From an uncultured Eggerthellaceae bacterium (GTDB lineage: Bacteria; Actinomycetota; Coriobacteriia; Coriobacteriales; Eggerthellaceae), in the NCBI GenBank assembly GCA_902497215.1, contig CABVEH010000028.1, forward strand, positions 1 through 10,254: 10,254 bases of DNA, written 5' to 3'. Of this stretch, positions 1 to 6,187 are shown in pieces. Made by a program: the position numbers and the translations under genes. The notes under the pieces are model-generated. The model saw only the letters and a list, made by a program, of their open reading frames with translations, was not told the origin of the DNA and did no database searches. The stretch's first letter is position 1, and each line of letters starts with the position of its first letter.

Positions 1-1110
1 CGCGTTCCCCATCGCAAGCTGGGGCCTGTGCATCATGTGGCATGGGTAGACGGTGCCGTCGGCGTCGACGCTTATCGTCCTCATGCCAGCGCCGCAGTCG
101 CGCTTCACGGTCAGGTTCATCCCGATTGGGGAATCCACCGCGAGCACGGGTGCGCCGTCGCCCATCGTGAGCATATTGCGCCCCAGCTCGCGCAGCACTT
201 CGTCGTCGGGCAGCAAGCCACCCAGGTCGGGGTCGCCCGGCTCGCAGGTCAGCAGGCTGAAGTTCATGGTCGCACCCAGCTCGCGCGCGAGCGCTACGTA
301 CTTCGGCAACTCGTGGATGTTCTTCGCATGCGCGGTGGGGATGATGTGCGCCGCGATGCCCGCGTCCTGCACCATGCGCACCGCGGCCACCAGCTCGTCG
401 AAGCGCTGCTCGCGGCGGATGTACGGGACGGAATCGGCCGAGCACCCGTCGAACGACACCGACACGCCGTCCACGTACGGCGCCATCTCCTCAAGCGCCT
501 CCGCCGTGATGCGCGTGCCGTTGGAAAGCACGTCCACGCGCGGGACGCCGCAGTCCTCCTTGGCATGCCTGACGATGTCGGGAAGGTCGTCTCGCAGGAA
601 CGGCTCGCCGCCCGAGATCACCAGGCGCTGCAGCCCAACCGCAGCAAGCTGGTCGATTGCGCGGCAGACGTCGGCAAGGGGTGCGTCGTCCAGGGCGTTG
701 CGGTGCTCGTCCAGCGAGTAGCACCCACGGCATGCGAGGTTGCACCGCTGGGTGACGTGCAGGTAGGCCGAAAGCACCGGGCCTCGCAGGGGCGCAGGGC
801 CGGATGCGGGCGTTTCGCTGGAGGCATTGTGCGCGGAAGATTCGGGGGCATGCGTAGTGCGACCAACGCCGTCGCAGCCGCTTTCGGATGCAGCGCCTTC
901 CGCCCGCTTGAAGAAGCCGCCCTGGGTCAGGTGCTGCAGCAGGTTCCCGTCGATGGCGGCTATCTCGTCCGCAGGAACGTCCTCGCGCAGCATGCGACGG
1001 CACGCCTCGGCGCCTTCGCCGGTCAGCCCGATAACGTAGCCGTTCGCTAAATTCCCCACCAGCGGTATTCCGCCGATTTCCTGCATGACCACTTCGTCGT
1101 TGAACTTCAT
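1..1110 (-). CDS. Radical SAM/SPASM protein with N-terminal PqqD-like region (C-terminus outside window)
   Basis: The 370 visible residues start at the ATG at 1110-1108, with a GGGGGAA Shine-Dalgarno-like stretch about 10 nt upstream. Residues 1-70 resemble a PqqD-like RiPP recognition element (VVMQEIGGIPLVGNL, then LTGEGAEACRRML). Residues 71-110 are an Ala/Ser/Gly/Pro-rich linker. The radical SAM core follows: CNLACRGCYS gives the CxxxCxxC [4Fe-4S]/SAM site (C123, C127, C130), with GGEP at 167-170 and SNGT at 196-199. A SPASM-type auxiliary cluster begins at C339 (CGAGMRTISVDADGTVYPC, C357) and is cut by the window edge. Proteins with this layout (AlbA, SkfB and similar) modify ribosomal peptides at Cys or other side chains; that is family knowledge. 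Its own substrate is unknown, but a tiny ORF lies divergently 118 nt away. The PqqD-like assignment rests on pattern and is less certain than the radical SAM call. Confidence 0.9.
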   Translation of the reverse strand, partial: MKFNDEVVMQEIGGIPLVGNLANGYVIGLTGEGAEACRRMLREDVPADEIAAIDGNLLQHLTQGGFFKRAEGAASESGCDGVGRTTHAPESSAHNASSETPASGPAPLRGPVLSAYLHVTQRCNLACRGCYSLDEHRNALDDAPLADVCRAIDQLAAVGLQRLVISGGEPFLRDDLPDIVRHAKEDCGVPRVDVLSNGTRITAEALEEMAPYVDGVSVSFDGCSADSVPYIRREQRFDELVAAVRMVQDAGIAAHIIPTAHAKNIHELPKYVALARELGATMNFSLLTCEPGDPDLGGLLPDDEVLRELGRNMLTMGDGAPVLAVDSPIGMNLTVKRDCGAGMRTISVDADGTVYPCHMMHRPQLAMGNA

Positions 1111-1140
1111 GGGCCCGATTCCCCCGTTCGGCAAATGCCT

Positions 1141-1171
1141 AATATAGTCTCTCGCTAAGATAATCCATCAA
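1141..1171 (-). promoter_or_regulatory. Candidate promoter of the radical SAM gene
   Basis: On the minus strand TTGATG (1171-1166) and TATATT (1146-1141) could be -35 and -10 boxes, but their 19-nt spacing is longer than ideal. The predicted start of transcription falls in the inverted repeat GGCA-AA-TGCC (1130-1139), which could be an operator. This is a visual call only. Confidence 0.35.
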
Positions 1172-1215
1172 AGCTAGCATTGCGATAACAAGTTAACCCT
1201 ATTTGCTACAGGACT

Positions 1216-1222
1216 GGAGGTG
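1216..1222 (+). promoter_or_regulatory. Strong ribosome binding site of the 26-codon ORF
   Basis: GGAGGTG lies exactly 6 nt before the ATG at 1229. It is as good a Shine-Dalgarno sequence as any in the window and is the main reason to think the small ORF is translated. I see no convincing -35/-10 pair upstream; TTGCGA at 1180-1185 is only a weak -35 candidate. Confidence 0.75.
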
Positions 1223-1228
1223 AAAGAT

Positions 1229-1309
1229 ATGCTTTTCTACAGTGCTGAACCGCTGTCCATCTGCTATCCCATTGGCATCAACGGCGCTTGTTTCGCAATC
1301 GGCTGGTAA
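1229..1309 (+). CDS. Small peptide, 26 aa; candidate RiPP precursor or leader peptide
   Basis: ATG to TAA encodes 26 residues, beginning MLFYSAEP and continuing through SICYPIGINGACFAIGW, which ends at the stop. It has two Cys (positions 12 and 21), three Ile-Gly or Gly-Ile steps and a terminal Trp. An ideal Shine-Dalgarno sequence precedes it, and a 10-bp inverted repeat starts 8 nt after the stop. It is divergent from the radical SAM/SPASM gene, whose product appears to carry a peptide-recognition domain, so a modified-peptide precursor is the attractive reading. If so, the leader would be very short, perhaps residues 1-9. I recognise no known precursor family. Alternatives are a regulatory leader ORF for the downstream DUF2975 gene, or a small hydrophobic membrane or signal peptide. 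Translation is fairly likely; function is speculative. Confidence 0.55.
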   Translation: MLFYSAEPLSICYPIGINGACFAIGW

Positions 1310-1316
1310 AAAAGAC

Positions 1317-1366
1317 TGCCGGGGAAATACTTACCGAGTTACATCTTTGTGATATCTTCCCCGGCA
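1317..1366. terminator. Perfect 10-bp inverted repeat, terminator- or attenuator-like
   Basis: TGCCGGGGAA (1317-1326) is matched by TTCCCCGGCA (1357-1366), with a 30-nt loop. ATA/TAT extends the stem past a one-base bulge. The plus strand has no T-run after the stem, but the minus strand reads GTCTTTTTT immediately after it, so the classic terminator polarity is minus. No minus-strand gene is seen to need it. On the plus strand it lies between the 26-codon ORF and the DUF2975 gene, where it could weaken read-through. Confidence 0.55.
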
Positions 1367-1409
1367 AACAAATCTTGGGGTCGACGCCATTCGATTCCAT
1401 ACCGAATGG

Positions 1410-1979
1410 ATGCTGCAATTGAGATTCAATCGTAAAGTAGGAAGTCGACCATTACCTCGCATAATAGCAATCTGCAGGTTTCTTTCAGCTTTATGCAAAA
1501 TAGCATTTGCAATAATGGCCTTATGGGGAATTGCCGTGTTGGGTCTAATCTGCTATTCGCTTGCCACTTCTAATTTCGACAATGGAATACCACCTCTGGG
1601 ATTAGCGGTTCCCGTTCTGTATGCTCTTTATTCTGTTGATGCTTGCTTTCTGCCAATATTGCTAGGCCGCATTTTGGATGACATCTCAAAAGGCAGAACG
1701 CCTTTTACATTGCAAAACGCCAGAAGGCTACTGCTGCTTGCGCTCGTTTTGCTCCTTTACGCGATAATCGAAGCCATCTCAACATCTGTGGATTCGCAAT
1801 TCGTCCTGTCTTTTGGGAGCAACATGGTTGAAGTAGGCATGCCATCTCATGATCTCGCATCAAATTCGGGAACTACTCTGAATCTCTTCCCTCTTTTGAT
1901 GTCTGCGATGTTTTTCGCGCTATCATACGTGTTCAAGTATGGGGTATTATTGCAGCAGGAATCTGACGAGACGCTTTAG
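1410..1979 (+). CDS. DUF2975-type small membrane protein
   Basis: This 189-residue protein has four hydrophobic segments, at about residues 20-50, 64-87, 108-126 and 152-172. Its ending, FKYGVLLQQESDETL, matches the usual DUF2975 C-terminus (aromatic, Gly, Leu-Gln-x-Glu-x-Asp-x-Thr). Members of this family are about this long and are commonly encoded just before a small YozG-like Cro/CI-type HTH protein, as here, 102 nt downstream. The molecular function of the family is not established; a membrane partner or sensor for the HTH protein is the usual guess. The start is uncertain, since no clear Shine-Dalgarno precedes the ATG; the next in-frame Met is about residue 36, inside the first membrane segment. 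Base composition is much more AT-rich than in the flanking genes, suggesting different ancestry. Confidence 0.8.
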   Translation: MLQLRFNRKVGSRPLPRIIAICRFLSALCKIAFAIMALWGIAVLGLICYSLATSNFDNGIPPLGLAVPVLYALYSVDACFLPILLGRILDDISKGRTPFTLQNARRLLLLALVLLLYAIIEAISTSVDSQFVLSFGSNMVEVGMPSHDLASNSGTTLNLFPLLMSAMFFALSYVFKYGVLLQQESDETL

Positions 1980-2081
1980 AAACCGATCCGCACACGATTT
2001 TCTGGCTCCAATCAGCATCTTGACCGCAAGGCCTCATAGCACCCGGAAGCAAGCAAACGAAAAGGAACCAAAAGGGGAATC

Positions 2082-2561
2082 ATGGCAATCAAGCTCCTTA
2101 TAGACCAGGCGCTGGCAAAGCGCAAGATGTCGCTCCAGGAACTCGCAGGGCGCATCGGGATGTCCACCGTCAACCTGTCCGGCTACAAGACCGGCAAGAT
2201 CAAGGCCATCCGGTTCAACACGCTGAACTCGCTGTGCGAGACCCTGCGCTGCCAGCCGGGCGACCTCATCGCCTACGTGCCTGACGGCCAGGAAGACACG
2301 GCAATCCAGCCCTACGGCGGCCAGCAAGTTGAAATGGCGGGCCCTCCGGTGCTCGACTTCGACATCGCCAACGCAGTCAAGCAGCTGCGCGAGGAAACCG
2401 GCATGACGCAGTCCGAGTTCGCCAAGGAGTGCGGCGTGCGCAAAAACGTCATCGCGCATCTCGAGGAAGGCGACACGTCCATCCCCATCCAGACGCTTTC
2501 GCAGATATCCGAACGCCTCGGCAAGCACATGGAGCTGCGCCTGGGCGTGCGCTTCGTGTAA
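2082..2561 (+). CDS. Tandem-HTH transcriptional regulator (YozG-like plus XRE domain)
   Basis: This 159-residue cytoplasmic protein starts at the ATG 5 nt after AAGGGG, a good Shine-Dalgarno sequence. Residues 1-66 form a YozG-like Cro/CI-type HTH, recognisable by LAGRIGMSTVNLSGYKTGK, then KAIRFNTLNSLCETLRCQPGD, the classic signature of the DUF2975 partner. Those partners are normally only about 70 residues long. Here a linker (about 67-93) leads into a second XRE-type HTH, about residues 94-148: VKQLREETGMTQSEFAKECG, then VRKNVIAHLEEGD and LSQISERLGKHMELRLG. This second domain resembles HigA/HipB-type DNA-binding folds. It probably binds DNA as a dimer and regulates itself and the DUF2975 gene; this is inferred. 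No toxin gene is adjacent, so an antitoxin role is not supported. Confidence 0.85.
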   Translation: MAIKLLIDQALAKRKMSLQELAGRIGMSTVNLSGYKTGKIKAIRFNTLNSLCETLRCQPGDLIAYVPDGQEDTAIQPYGGQQVEMAGPPVLDFDIANAVKQLREETGMTQSEFAKECGVRKNVIAHLEEGDTSIPIQTLSQISERLGKHMELRLGVRFV

Positions 2562-2576
2562 CACGCAACGCTTTTC

Positions 2577-2595
2577 GCGCCCCGGGGACGGGCGC
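2577..2595 (+). other. Short GC-rich hairpin downstream of the HTH gene
   Basis: GCGCCC (2577-2582) pairs with GGGCGC (2590-2595) around a 7-nt loop. It begins 16 nt after the regulator stop codon. No T-run follows, so it may protect the mRNA 3' end rather than terminate on its own. Confidence 0.35.
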
Positions 2596-2649
2596 AAGCT
2601 TCGCGACGTGCGGAAACGCGGACACGCAGCGCGTAACCAACAATCATCG

Positions 2650-2676
2650 GCACCCTGCCATACGGCGGGGTGCTTT
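2650..2676 (+). terminator. Probable intrinsic terminator after the HTH regulator
   Basis: GCACCCTGCC (2650-2659) pairs with GGCGGGGTGC (2664-2673) around the tetraloop ATAC. It is a 10-bp stem with one G-T wobble, followed by TTT. The T-run is short, but the stem is compact and lies between two unrelated genes. Confidence 0.55.
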
Positions 2677-2787
2677 GCTATCATCGAGCAATAAACATCG
2701 CATGTCAGGCAAACCGAAGCAATCGACCCATCGCAATGCAGACATCTACTCGCGTCATCTATACGCACCCGGAAAGGCAAAGGCCCC

Positions 2788-4263
2788 TTGAACCCGCCTA
2801 ACGACATATTCCGCTTCCCCAAAGAGGCCTTCGACGTGCTGCACGCGCTGGAAGAGGCCGGATACGAGGCCTACTTCGTGGGAGGCTGCGTTCGCGACTC
2901 CATCATGGGGCGGCCCGTTAGCGACGTGGACATCGCGACGGCTGCACGCTGGCAGGACACCGCCGCGACCTGCGAGGCCTGCGGCATGCGAGCGCACGAG
3001 ACCGGCACGAAGCACGGAACGGTCACCATCGTTGTGGGAAGCGCAAAGGGCGGCGATTGCACAAACGCGAATAGTGCGGAATGCTTGGAAGGCACCGAAG
3101 GCGCAGATGACGGCGGGTGCGCAAGCACCGCTAGTTCGCAGAAGGCCCCGCAGGCCTTCGAGGTGACGACGTACCGAATGGACAGCGCCACGTCCGCCGA
3201 CTCCAGGCACCCAGACAGCGTCGAGTTCGTGTCGTCCATCGAAGAGGACCTGGCCAGGCGCGACTTCACGATGAACGCGATGGCCTGGCATCCCGAACGC
3301 GGGCTCGTGGACCCTTACGGCGGCCAGCAGGACATCGCCGAAGGCGTCATACGCGTGGTCGGCGACCCAAGCCGGCGCTTCCGAGAGGACGCGCTGCGCA
3401 TACTGCGCGCCTGCCGCTTCGCCAGCCAGCTGGGGTTCCGCATAGACGGCGAGACCTACGAGGCCATGCTTTCGCACAAGAGCCTTCTGGAGAACGTGTC
3501 GACGGAACGCGTCACCCACGAGCTCGACCTGCTTCTGCTGGGCGGCCACGTGCACGACGCGCTCATGCGCACCGTCGACGTGCTCTCGTTCGTCGTCCCC
3601 GAGCTGATGGCCATGAAGGACTGCGCCCAGCCCACCAAGTACCACTGCTTCGACGTGCTGGAGCACACGGCCTGGGCCGTGCAGCTTGCCGAGCCGACGC
3701 GCCTGGTCAGGTGGGCGGCGCTCTGCCACGACATGGGCAAGCCCGCCTGCATGTTCTTCGGCGACGGCGGCGTGGTGCACTTCTACGGGCATGCGGCCGT
3801 CAGCGCGAAGCTGGCGCGCGGGATGATGGACCGGCTGCTCATGGGACCGGCCTTCAAGGACGGCCTTTGCGCAATGGTGGCAAACCACAGCGACAAGGTG
3901 GCCCCCACCCCGAAGAGCGTGAAGCGCGCGCTGGCGAGAATCGGCGGCGACCCGGTGCTTTTCCGCAGCCTTCTGGCGCTGAAGCGGGCCGACATACTGG
4001 CACACGCCCCGGAATACCGCGGCCAGGCGGCAAGCATGGACGAGATAGAGGCCGTGCTGGACGACATGATCGCCAAAGGCGACGCGTTCGCCATACGCCA
4101 CCTGGCGATAGACGGCAACGACGTCATGGCGCTCGGCCTGGCAGAAGGCCCGGAAGTGGGGCGGGTGCTCCAGGCGGTTCTGGACGCCGTGGTGGACGAA
4201 GCCGTCGAGAACGAGCGGGACGCGTTGATCGACTACGTCAACACCCATATGTTGTGCTTATAA
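2788..4263 (+). CDS. cca: CCA tRNA nucleotidyltransferase (poly(A) polymerase/HD-domain type)
   Basis: The enzyme adds or repairs the 3'-terminal CCA of tRNAs from CTP and ATP without a template. The class II nucleotidyltransferase signature is clear: GGCVRDSIMGRPVSDVDIAT, with catalytic carboxylates D46 and D48. RRDFTMNAMAWHP (157-169) and RRFREDALRILRACRFASQ (196-214) are the tRNA/nucleotide-binding neck motifs. An HD phosphohydrolase-like domain follows (H286, H293, H314-D315, H331, H335). The start is TTG at 2788; there is no in-frame ATG upstream before the TAA at 2692, and AAAGG precedes it. At 491 residues it is somewhat long, explained by an insertion at about residues 85-122. The C-terminus (NTHMLCL) overlaps a TATAAT-like sequence. 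The gene symbol is by family. Confidence 0.95.
   Translation: MNPPNDIFRFPKEAFDVLHALEEAGYEAYFVGGCVRDSIMGRPVSDVDIATAARWQDTAATCEACGMRAHETGTKHGTVTIVVGSAKGGDCTNANSAECLEGTEGADDGGCASTASSQKAPQAFEVTTYRMDSATSADSRHPDSVEFVSSIEEDLARRDFTMNAMAWHPERGLVDPYGGQQDIAEGVIRVVGDPSRRFREDALRILRACRFASQLGFRIDGETYEAMLSHKSLLENVSTERVTHELDLLLLGGHVHDALMRTVDVLSFVVPELMAMKDCAQPTKYHCFDVLEHTAWAVQLAEPTRLVRWAALCHDMGKPACMFFGDGGVVHFYGHAAVSAKLARGMMDRLLMGPAFKDGLCAMVANHSDKVAPTPKSVKRALARIGGDPVLFRSLLALKRADILAHAPEYRGQAASMDEIEAVLDDMIAKGDAFAIRHLAIDGNDVMALGLAEGPEVGRVLQAVLDAVVDEAVENERDALIDYVNTHMLCL
3040..3153 (+). other. Extra segment inside the CCA-adding enzyme
   Basis: Residues about 85-122 separate HGTVTIVVG from FEVTTYRMDS, two strands that are normally joined by a short turn (GTVTVV-x-FEVTTFR). 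The segment is rich in Ala, Gly, Ser, Glu, Asp and Cys (C91, C99, C111), with no hydrophobic core. It looks like a flexible surface loop. The DNA there is less GC-rich than the rest of the gene. Confidence 0.6.
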
Positions 4264-4279
4264 TATGAGCCCTCCACAA

Positions 4280-4312
4280 GGGGTTACGCCCCGCGTGCGC
4301 GGTCTGTATAAT
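4280..4312 (+). promoter_or_regulatory. Promoter of the EamA transporter gene; probably leaderless
   Basis: A consensus -10 box TATAAT (4307-4312) lies 8 nt before the ATG at 4321, and a weak -35 TTACGC (4284-4289) stands exactly 17 nt upstream of it. Transcription would begin about at the start codon, and no Shine-Dalgarno sequence is present, so the mRNA is probably leaderless. A small GGGG/CCCC hairpin (4280-4292) overlaps the -35 region and may double as the 3' end of the cca transcript. Confidence 0.6.
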
Positions 4313-4320
4313 AGCCGCCG

Positions 4321-5295
4321 ATGAACCGCTCCTCCCGAAAGACAGGCACGCTGAAGTACTCCCTCCTGCTGCTGCTTGCGGCAGCCATATGGGGGCTTGG
4401 GACCGTGTGCATAAAGGGCATCGTCGAAGAGATCCCGCCCTTCTGGCTCGTCGGCGGCCGCTTCTTCTCGGCCGGCCTCGTGCTGTGCGCCGTATTCGCG
4501 CCGCAGCTTGCAAGGCTGGCACGCGAAGGCAGGCTGGCAGACCACCTGAAGGCCAGCCTCATCCTGTCCGTCCCGATGATCGCGGGCTACATGGCCAACT
4601 CGCTGGGGCTGACCGACACCACCGCCGCGAAGAGCTCGTTTCTGGCCGGGCTTTACTGCGTGATCGTCCCGTTCATCGCATGGGGACTCACCAGGAAGAG
4701 GCCCACCGCCTTCAACATCTCCGCGGCGCTTCTGTGCGTCGTGGGCGTGGGGCTGGTGTCGCTTGCGGGCCAATCCGACCTGACCATGGGCTGGGGCGAC
4801 GCCGTCACGCTGCTTTCGTCGCTGCTGTTCGCCATCCAGCTCGCTGCCACGTCGAAGATGGCGCCGGGCAGGAACATGCCCGCCATCACGGCTCTGCAGT
4901 TCATATTCGGCGGCGCGATGGCGCTCGTGGTGGCCGCGTTCGTCGAACAGCCTCCCGCCATGCAGGTGTTCGCCGACCCCTCTATGATCGCAAGCCTCGC
5001 CTACCTGGTGCTGGGCGCCACGTGCGCGGCGCTGCTCTTGCAGAACATCGGCCTGGCGAAGGTCCCTGCCGCGTCGGGGTCGCTTCTCCTCAGCTTCGAG
5101 TCTGTGTTCGGCGTTCTCTTCTCCGTAATGCTGCTGAACGAGACGCTGACGCTTCCGATGCTGTGCGGGTTCGGGCTCATTTTCTTGGCTGTGGTCGTAA
5201 GCGAATGGCTTCCTTCTTCCGGACTGGCGGCGCGCATGCGCAAGAGGCGCCAGCGTCGGCGCCGTCCGCTTGTGCTAGCATCAGAGAATGACTGA
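4321..5295 (+). CDS. EamA/DMT-family transporter
   Basis: This 324-residue, very hydrophobic protein has about ten transmembrane helices in two EamA repeats, roughly residues 12-145 and 155-295. The opening LLLLLAAAIWGLGTVCIKG is typical of the drug/metabolite transporter superfamily, and the second repeat contains the family-typical pattern LLLSFESVFGVLFSVMLLNE. Members export or import amino acids, nucleotides, sugars or drugs; the substrate cannot be read from this sequence. The C-terminal tail is strongly basic (RMRKRRQRRRRPL), consistent with a cytoplasmic end under the positive-inside rule. Its last 8 nt overlap the downstream pgeF gene, suggesting co-transcription and coupled translation. 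The start is fixed by the TATAAT box 8 nt upstream and the absence of an earlier start within that transcript. Confidence 0.92.
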   Translation: MNRSSRKTGTLKYSLLLLLAAAIWGLGTVCIKGIVEEIPPFWLVGGRFFSAGLVLCAVFAPQLARLAREGRLADHLKASLILSVPMIAGYMANSLGLTDTTAAKSSFLAGLYCVIVPFIAWGLTRKRPTAFNISAALLCVVGVGLVSLAGQSDLTMGWGDAVTLLSSLLFAIQLAATSKMAPGRNMPAITALQFIFGGAMALVVAAFVEQPPAMQVFADPSMIASLAYLVLGATCAALLLQNIGLAKVPAASGSLLLSFESVFGVLFSVMLLNETLTLPMLCGFGLIFLAVVVSEWLPSSGLAARMRKRRQRRRRPLVLASEND

Positions 5296-6178
5296 TTCCA
5301 TTCCTCAGCAGTTCGCGCAGCTCGCGCCAAAGCACTTCGACCCCAAGGCCGCGCCTGCGCCGGTCCACTGTAAAGGCGGCGTGGTGTGGGTGTCCTCCCC
5401 CGCGCTCGACCGACTGCCGTGGCTGGTCAATGGCACGTCCACGCGCATTGGAGGCGTAAGCACCGGGCACACTGCCTCCATGAACTTCTGTCTGAACGAG
5501 TTCGACACGGCCGAGAACGTGGCGCGCAACCGCGAGACGTTCTTCGAGGCGGTCGGAATCGACCCCGAATCGGTGGTGAACTCGCGCCAGGTGCACAAGA
5601 CCGACATCGCCGTGGTGGACGAGGCCATGATGGCGATGTCGCCGGAACAGCGCGCCGCGCTCAACGGCGACATCGACGGCCTGACCACGGACGTCGCGGG
5701 CGTCACGCTGGCCTGCTATTCGGCCGACTGCTGCATAGTCACGGTCGCCGATCCGGCGAACAGGGCGGTGGGGATCGTGCACGCAGGCTGGCGTGGAACG
5801 GTGGGCAAGATCGCCGCGAAGCTGCTCGACGTGATGGCCGAAAGGTATGGAACCGACCCGGGCGACGTCGTGTGCTCCATCGCGCCATCCATATGCAGGG
5901 ACTGCTTCGAGGTGGGACCTGACGTGGTGGATACGGCGCGCGAGGCGTTCGACGACCGCGCATGCGAGGCCATCTTCACTGCGCATGGCAACGGCGACGG
6001 GAAGTACCAGTTCGACCTGTGGGAGGCGAACGCGCAGGTGCTGATGGGCGCCGGCGTCCCGCGCGAAAGCATAGAGAAGCCGAACCTGTGCACGTGCTGC
6101 AACCCCGACCTCTTCTTCTCGCACCGCGCCTCGCATGGCAAGCGCGGCACCATAATGACGTTCGTGGGCTTGCGGTAG
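5288..6178 (+). CDS. pgeF: Peptidoglycan editing factor PgeF (YfiH/laccase-domain family)
   Basis: This 296-residue protein belongs to the former multicopper polyphenol oxidase (laccase-domain, DUF152) family. The conserved His-Cys-His metal site is visible as RQVHKTDI (H103), YSADCC (C148) and VHAGWRGT (H165), followed by APSICRDCFEVG and the C-terminal LCTCCNPDLFFSHR. In Escherichia coli YfiH/PgeF removes muropeptide precursors carrying L-Ser in place of L-Ala; related enzymes act on purine nucleosides. The first 30-40 residues are longer than in the E. coli protein. The ATG overlaps the end of the transporter gene by 8 nt (ATGACTGA), and no Shine-Dalgarno is evident, so translation may be coupled. 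TAGCAT 6 nt before the ATG could instead be a -10 box for a leaderless message. Transporter and PgeF need not share a pathway. Confidence 0.94.
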   Translation: MTDSIPQQFAQLAPKHFDPKAAPAPVHCKGGVVWVSSPALDRLPWLVNGTSTRIGGVSTGHTASMNFCLNEFDTAENVARNRETFFEAVGIDPESVVNSRQVHKTDIAVVDEAMMAMSPEQRAALNGDIDGLTTDVAGVTLACYSADCCIVTVADPANRAVGIVHAGWRGTVGKIAAKLLDVMAERYGTDPGDVVCSIAPSICRDCFEVGPDVVDTAREAFDDRACEAIFTAHGNGDGKYQFDLWEANAQVLMGAGVPRESIEKPNLCTCCNPDLFFSHRASHGKRGTIMTFVGLR

Positions 6179-6187
6179 CGCGCTGCG

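Noticed and set aside
28..1050. Long plus-strand open frame of 340 codons opposite the radical SAM gene
   Set aside because: It lies wholly antisense to a gene with clear CxxxCxxC, GGEP and SPASM motifs; its product is rich in His/Arg/Val as expected of a GC-rich shadow frame.
2082..2561. HigA-type antitoxin of a toxin-antitoxin pair
   Set aside because: The second domain resembles HigA, but no toxin ORF adjoins it and the first domain plus DUF2975 neighbour fit a different known pairing.
2312..3331. Shared PYGGQQ in the HTH regulator linker and in the CCA enzyme, with 14 identical bases (TACGGCGGCCAGCA)
   Set aside because: DPYGGQQDI is a normal CCA-enzyme motif; the second occurrence is short and isolated, best seen as coincidence in GC-rich coding DNA.
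2755..4248. 497-codon minus-strand open frame opposite cca
   Set aside because: Antisense to a gene with unmistakable nucleotidyltransferase motifs; the translation is low-complexity, rich in His, Val, Arg and Ala, with no recognisable domain.
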